A DNA stretch of 64,000 nucleotides, taken from Flagellimonas sp947499585 (GTDB lineage: Bacteria > Bacteroidota > Bacteroidia > Flavobacteriales > Flavobacteriaceae). Within the stretch, counting starts at the first letter, position 1. Each line of letters opens with the position of its first letter. The notes under the pieces are model-generated. The model was given only the letters and a program-made list of their open reading frames with translations. It ran no database searches and was not told where the DNA came from. The stretch is from positions 3,782,001 through 3,846,000 of the forward strand of contig NZ_CP138995.1 of assembly GCF_044596045.1 (NCBI RefSeq), in the 5' to 3' direction. Below are positions 61,449 through 64,000 of this stretch, in pieces. A program made the position numbers and the translations under genes.

Positions 61449-61570
61449 ATATTTTAATGATATTCCAAGCTATTTTTACTATTGCTTCCCTGTTAAAGCT
61501 TTTCCAAAATTGAACAATCTTCTCTACTATATTTACTAAATTCGCCCCAACTTGGTAAACACCAATCTTT

Positions 61571-64000
61571 ATGTTTGCAAAAGACTTTAAGAAATGGGAC
61601 ACTATCTTAGGATGGGCCTCCTTTGCCGTTGCATTTATTGTTTATGCCCTAACTGTTGAGCCTACCGGAAGTTTCTGGGATGCGGGGGAATACATAACCA
61701 CCTCTGCAAAACTCCAAGTGGGTCACCCACCAGGAGCTCCTCTTTTACAGATGATAGGGGCGTTCTTTTCAATATTTGCTTTTGGAGACAGCTCCAAAAT
61801 AGCTTTGATGGTCAATGCCGTTTCAGTAGTTTCAAGTGCCTTTGCAGTACTATTTACTTTTTGGACCATTACCAATATGACGGCAAAACTTGCTTCCAAA
61901 AAGAAACCCATTACCAATAGCAAGGCCATAGCTATTTTTGGAAGTGGATTGGTAGGGGCTTTAGCCTTTACTTTTTCAGATAGTTTTTGGTTCAACGCCG
62001 TGGAGACTGAAGTGTATGCCATGGCCAGTTTTATTATGGCCCTTTTACTTTGGTTAGGGTTAAAATGGACTGACAATTTGGATGATCCAAGGGGAAACAG
62101 ATGGCTACTGCTTATTTGTTTTTTAGTGGGACTTACATTCGGGATTCAATTTATGGGCTTTTTGGCCATTCCTTCCATTGGCCTTTTGTACTACTTCAAA
62201 AAATATAAAACAACTACAGTAAAGAATTTCCTTTTAGCCAATATTATAGTAATTACCCTTTTAATGCTGGTCTATAAATTCTCATTGACCTACGTATTAA
62301 AATTATTTGGTTGGAGCGAGGTATTCTTTATAAACAGCATAGGGCTTCCGTTCAACTCAGGAAGTATTATAATGGGCCTAGTTTTTATTGCGGCCTTCTA
62401 CTTTGGTTTACGTTATACCCGAAAAAACAATTTCTATACTGGAAACACCATTGTACTCTGTTTAATGTTCTTAATTTTTGGTTTTTCATCGTGGTTGATG
62501 CTACCCATACGAGCCAATGCAAAAACCGTGGTCAATGAAAATGACCCGTCAGATGCGCGTTCTCTTTTGGCATATTATAACCGAGAACAATACCCTGGGG
62601 TAGAGAGTCCGTTTTATGGTGCTTACTTTTCAGATACTTTTGCTCCGGCTGGCGAAGACATAGATGACCGTCCCAAGTATGAGAAAGATGAAAAATTAGG
62701 CAAGTACATTATTGTAAATAATTACAAGAATGCTATTCAAGGACCAAACGAAAAACATGTTGGCATCCTCCCAAGACTTTGGAGCGATCAACATGCAGAA
62801 AACTACATGCGCTATTTTGGGGAATTGGAATTTCGAATAAAATCCGAATACATTTCCAATAATGACCTAAGAGAAGCAGTAGCACAATTTAAAAGTGCCT
62901 ACGGCCAAGGCGAATTGGATTCTGACCAATACATTCGCTTTTTAAGGGAGTTTGGTGAGTATATAGAAGTAGAACCACCTACCTTTTTACAAAACATAAC
63001 CTATCTTTTTGAATTCCAGTTTGGGTATATGTATATGCGCTACTTCATGTGGAATTTTACAGGAAGGCAAAATGATGTTCAAGGTAGATACGATGAAAAT
63101 GGACACTGGCTCAGTGGTATTGGATTTATAGATAGTCTTCGTTTAGGCAGTCAAAACAATTTACCTAGCGATTGGGAGAATAATAAAGGGCGAAACACCT
63201 ATTTCTTTTTGCCATTATTATTGGGTATTATCGGAATTGTCTTTCAGGTTTCTAAAAACCCAAAACACTTTTGGGTGCTCTTTGTCTTTTTCATATTTAC
63301 AGGACTGGCTATTCAGTTCTATACCAACCCATACATCTTTCAACCTAGAGAACGTGATTATTCTCTGGTAGGTTCATTTTATATTTTCTGTATATGGATA
63401 GGAATTGGGGTCTATGGTCTTTTTGATGAGTTTAGAAAAATATTGTCAGCAAAAATAGCTGCGCCATTCATCACTGGGCTATGTCTTTTAGCCGTACCCC
63501 TATTGATGGCATTTCAAAACTGGGATGATCATGATCGCTCTGGCCGTTATACAGCAAATTCTACAGCCAAAGCATATTTAGATTCCTGCAAGGAAGATGC
63601 AGGCGCCATTCTTTTCACCATTGGCGACAATGATACTTTTCCACTTTGGTATGCCCAAGAAATTGAAGAGTACAGAACAGATGTCCGCATTGTTAACACC
63701 AGCCTTTTTGCCACAGATTGGTATATTGACCAAATGAAGCGTAAGGCCTACGAGAGCGAACCTATTCCCTCTCAATTAACTCATGACAAGTACCGCTATG
63801 GATCAAGGGACGCGGTATATTATCAAGGGGTTACAGAAAACCGTTGGAACATCAAAGATTTTATCAATTGGATAGGAAGTGATAAACCACAGACTAAATT
63901 CAAGTATTTATTGGAAAAACAAGGTGCAGACCTCAACAATTATCCAGAAAGCAATTTGGATATTGTGTATTACCCCACCAACAAGATAAGAATCCCTGTC
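61571..64000 (+). CDS. DUF2723 membrane protein (glycosyltransferase-like), N-terminal part
   Basis: The frame opens at the ATG at 61571 and stays open for 810 codons to the window end, so the C-terminus is missing. The start MFAKDFKKWDTILGWASFA is followed by a first helix and SFWDAGEYITTSAKLQVGHP, the diagnostic DUF2723 motif; the family resembles protein O-mannosyltransferase-type GT-C glycosyltransferases. Many helices follow, with a soluble stretch around DPSDARSLLAYYNREQYPG and later FFLPLLLGIIGIVFQVSKNP. Family members are large (usually over 1000 residues), so most but not all of it is present. It would act at the inner membrane; a donor and acceptor are unknown. Confidence 0.9.
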   Translation, partial: MFAKDFKKWDTILGWASFAVAFIVYALTVEPTGSFWDAGEYITTSAKLQVGHPPGAPLLQMIGAFFSIFAFGDSSKIALMVNAVSVVSSAFAVLFTFWTITNMTAKLASKKKPITNSKAIAIFGSGLVGALAFTFSDSFWFNAVETEVYAMASFIMALLLWLGLKWTDNLDDPRGNRWLLLICFLVGLTFGIQFMGFLAIPSIGLLYYFKKYKTTTVKNFLLANIIVITLLMLVYKFSLTYVLKLFGWSEVFFINSIGLPFNSGSIIMGLVFIAAFYFGLRYTRKNNFYTGNTIVLCLMFLIFGFSSWLMLPIRANAKTVVNENDPSDARSLLAYYNREQYPGVESPFYGAYFSDTFAPAGEDIDDRPKYEKDEKLGKYIIVNNYKNAIQGPNEKHVGILPRLWSDQHAENYMRYFGELEFRIKSEYISNNDLREAVAQFKSAYGQGELDSDQYIRFLREFGEYIEVEPPTFLQNITYLFEFQFGYMYMRYFMWNFTGRQNDVQGRYDENGHWLSGIGFIDSLRLGSQNNLPSDWENNKGRNTYFFLPLLLGIIGIVFQVSKNPKHFWVLFVFFIFTGLAIQFYTNPYIFQPRERDYSLVGSFYIFCIWIGIGVYGLFDEFRKILSAKIAAPFITGLCLLAVPLLMAFQNWDDHDRSGRYTANSTAKAYLDSCKEDAGAILFTIGDNDTFPLWYAQEIEEYRTDVRIVNTSLFATDWYIDQMKRKAYESEPIPSQLTHDKYRYGSRDAVYYQGVTENRWNIKDFINWIGSDKPQTKFKYLLEKQGADLNNYPESNLDIVYYPTNKIRIPV

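Noticed and set aside
61723..62076. Minus-strand frame inside the DUF2723 gene
   Set aside because: It is the shadow of a long, family-matching plus-strand frame that is open to the window end.

Overview
The window is chromosomal DNA from a member of the Bacteroidota, most likely a marine Flavobacteriaceae. The grounds are the type IX secretion translocon SprA, an alternative complex III (Act) operon joined to cytochrome oxidase genes, MacB-like efflux clusters with TolC, AT-rich DNA, scarce Shine-Dalgarno sequences, and promoters of the TTG-N(17-23)-TAnnTTTG type. The genus cannot be fixed from the sequence alone. Most genes lie on the minus strand.

Layout. 1-10.6 kb: the end of an MscS channel gene, tsaB, and an efflux locus (TolC, two adaptors, four permeases, one ATPase) that looks like a duplicated permease-permease-adaptor module. 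10.7-15.9 kb: haem-copper oxidase assembly and subunit genes (a small CxxC protein, DUF420, SCO, a SCO-like protein without cysteines, subunit IV, two subunit III proteins, ctaB). 16-19 kb: a metallo-beta-lactamase-fold hydrolase, tonB, vanZ-like and gcvH. 19-33 kb: sprA, ruvA, maeB, a sodium:solute symporter, queG and ruvB. 33-36.4 kb: an acyl-CoA oxidase-like gene and a GIN-domain protein. 36.5-48.2 kb: one long respiratory operon actA-B-C-D-E-F-coxII-coxI, which encodes a quinol-to-oxygen electron path (quinol -> Act complex -> cytochrome c domains -> aa3-type oxidase). 48.4-53.4 kb: a SPOR protein and the rimP-nusA-infB operon. 53.7-55.3 kb: an S41-like protein.

The unusual part is 55.4-61.3 kb. 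Six small, unrelated, mostly exported or uncharacterised genes all run on the plus strand. Between them lie long imperfect inverted repeats built like integron attC sites: outer core boxes ending in AAC and beginning with GTT, inner arms, and a variable terminal hairpin. In two cassettes the first bases of the cassette are perfectly complementary (9 of 9) to the outer box at its far end, as expected for circular integron cassettes. No integrase is present. The whole interval is bracketed by an ungapped 50-nt direct repeat (about 38/50 identical) made of a terminator plus the 3' end of tRNA-Gln, which suggests an island inserted at the tRNA-Gln 3' end. A decayed carboxypeptidase-regulatory-like pseudogene lies inside its right edge. 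After the tRNA, a DUF2723 membrane protein gene runs off the window.

System view: the oxidase subunits are split between two operons (ctaB/subunits III/IV with SCO assembly factors, and Act-coxII-coxI). Bidirectional terminators and several near-consensus promoters delimit the units. Coordinates of attC-like elements and promoters were read by eye; no search or folding program was run.
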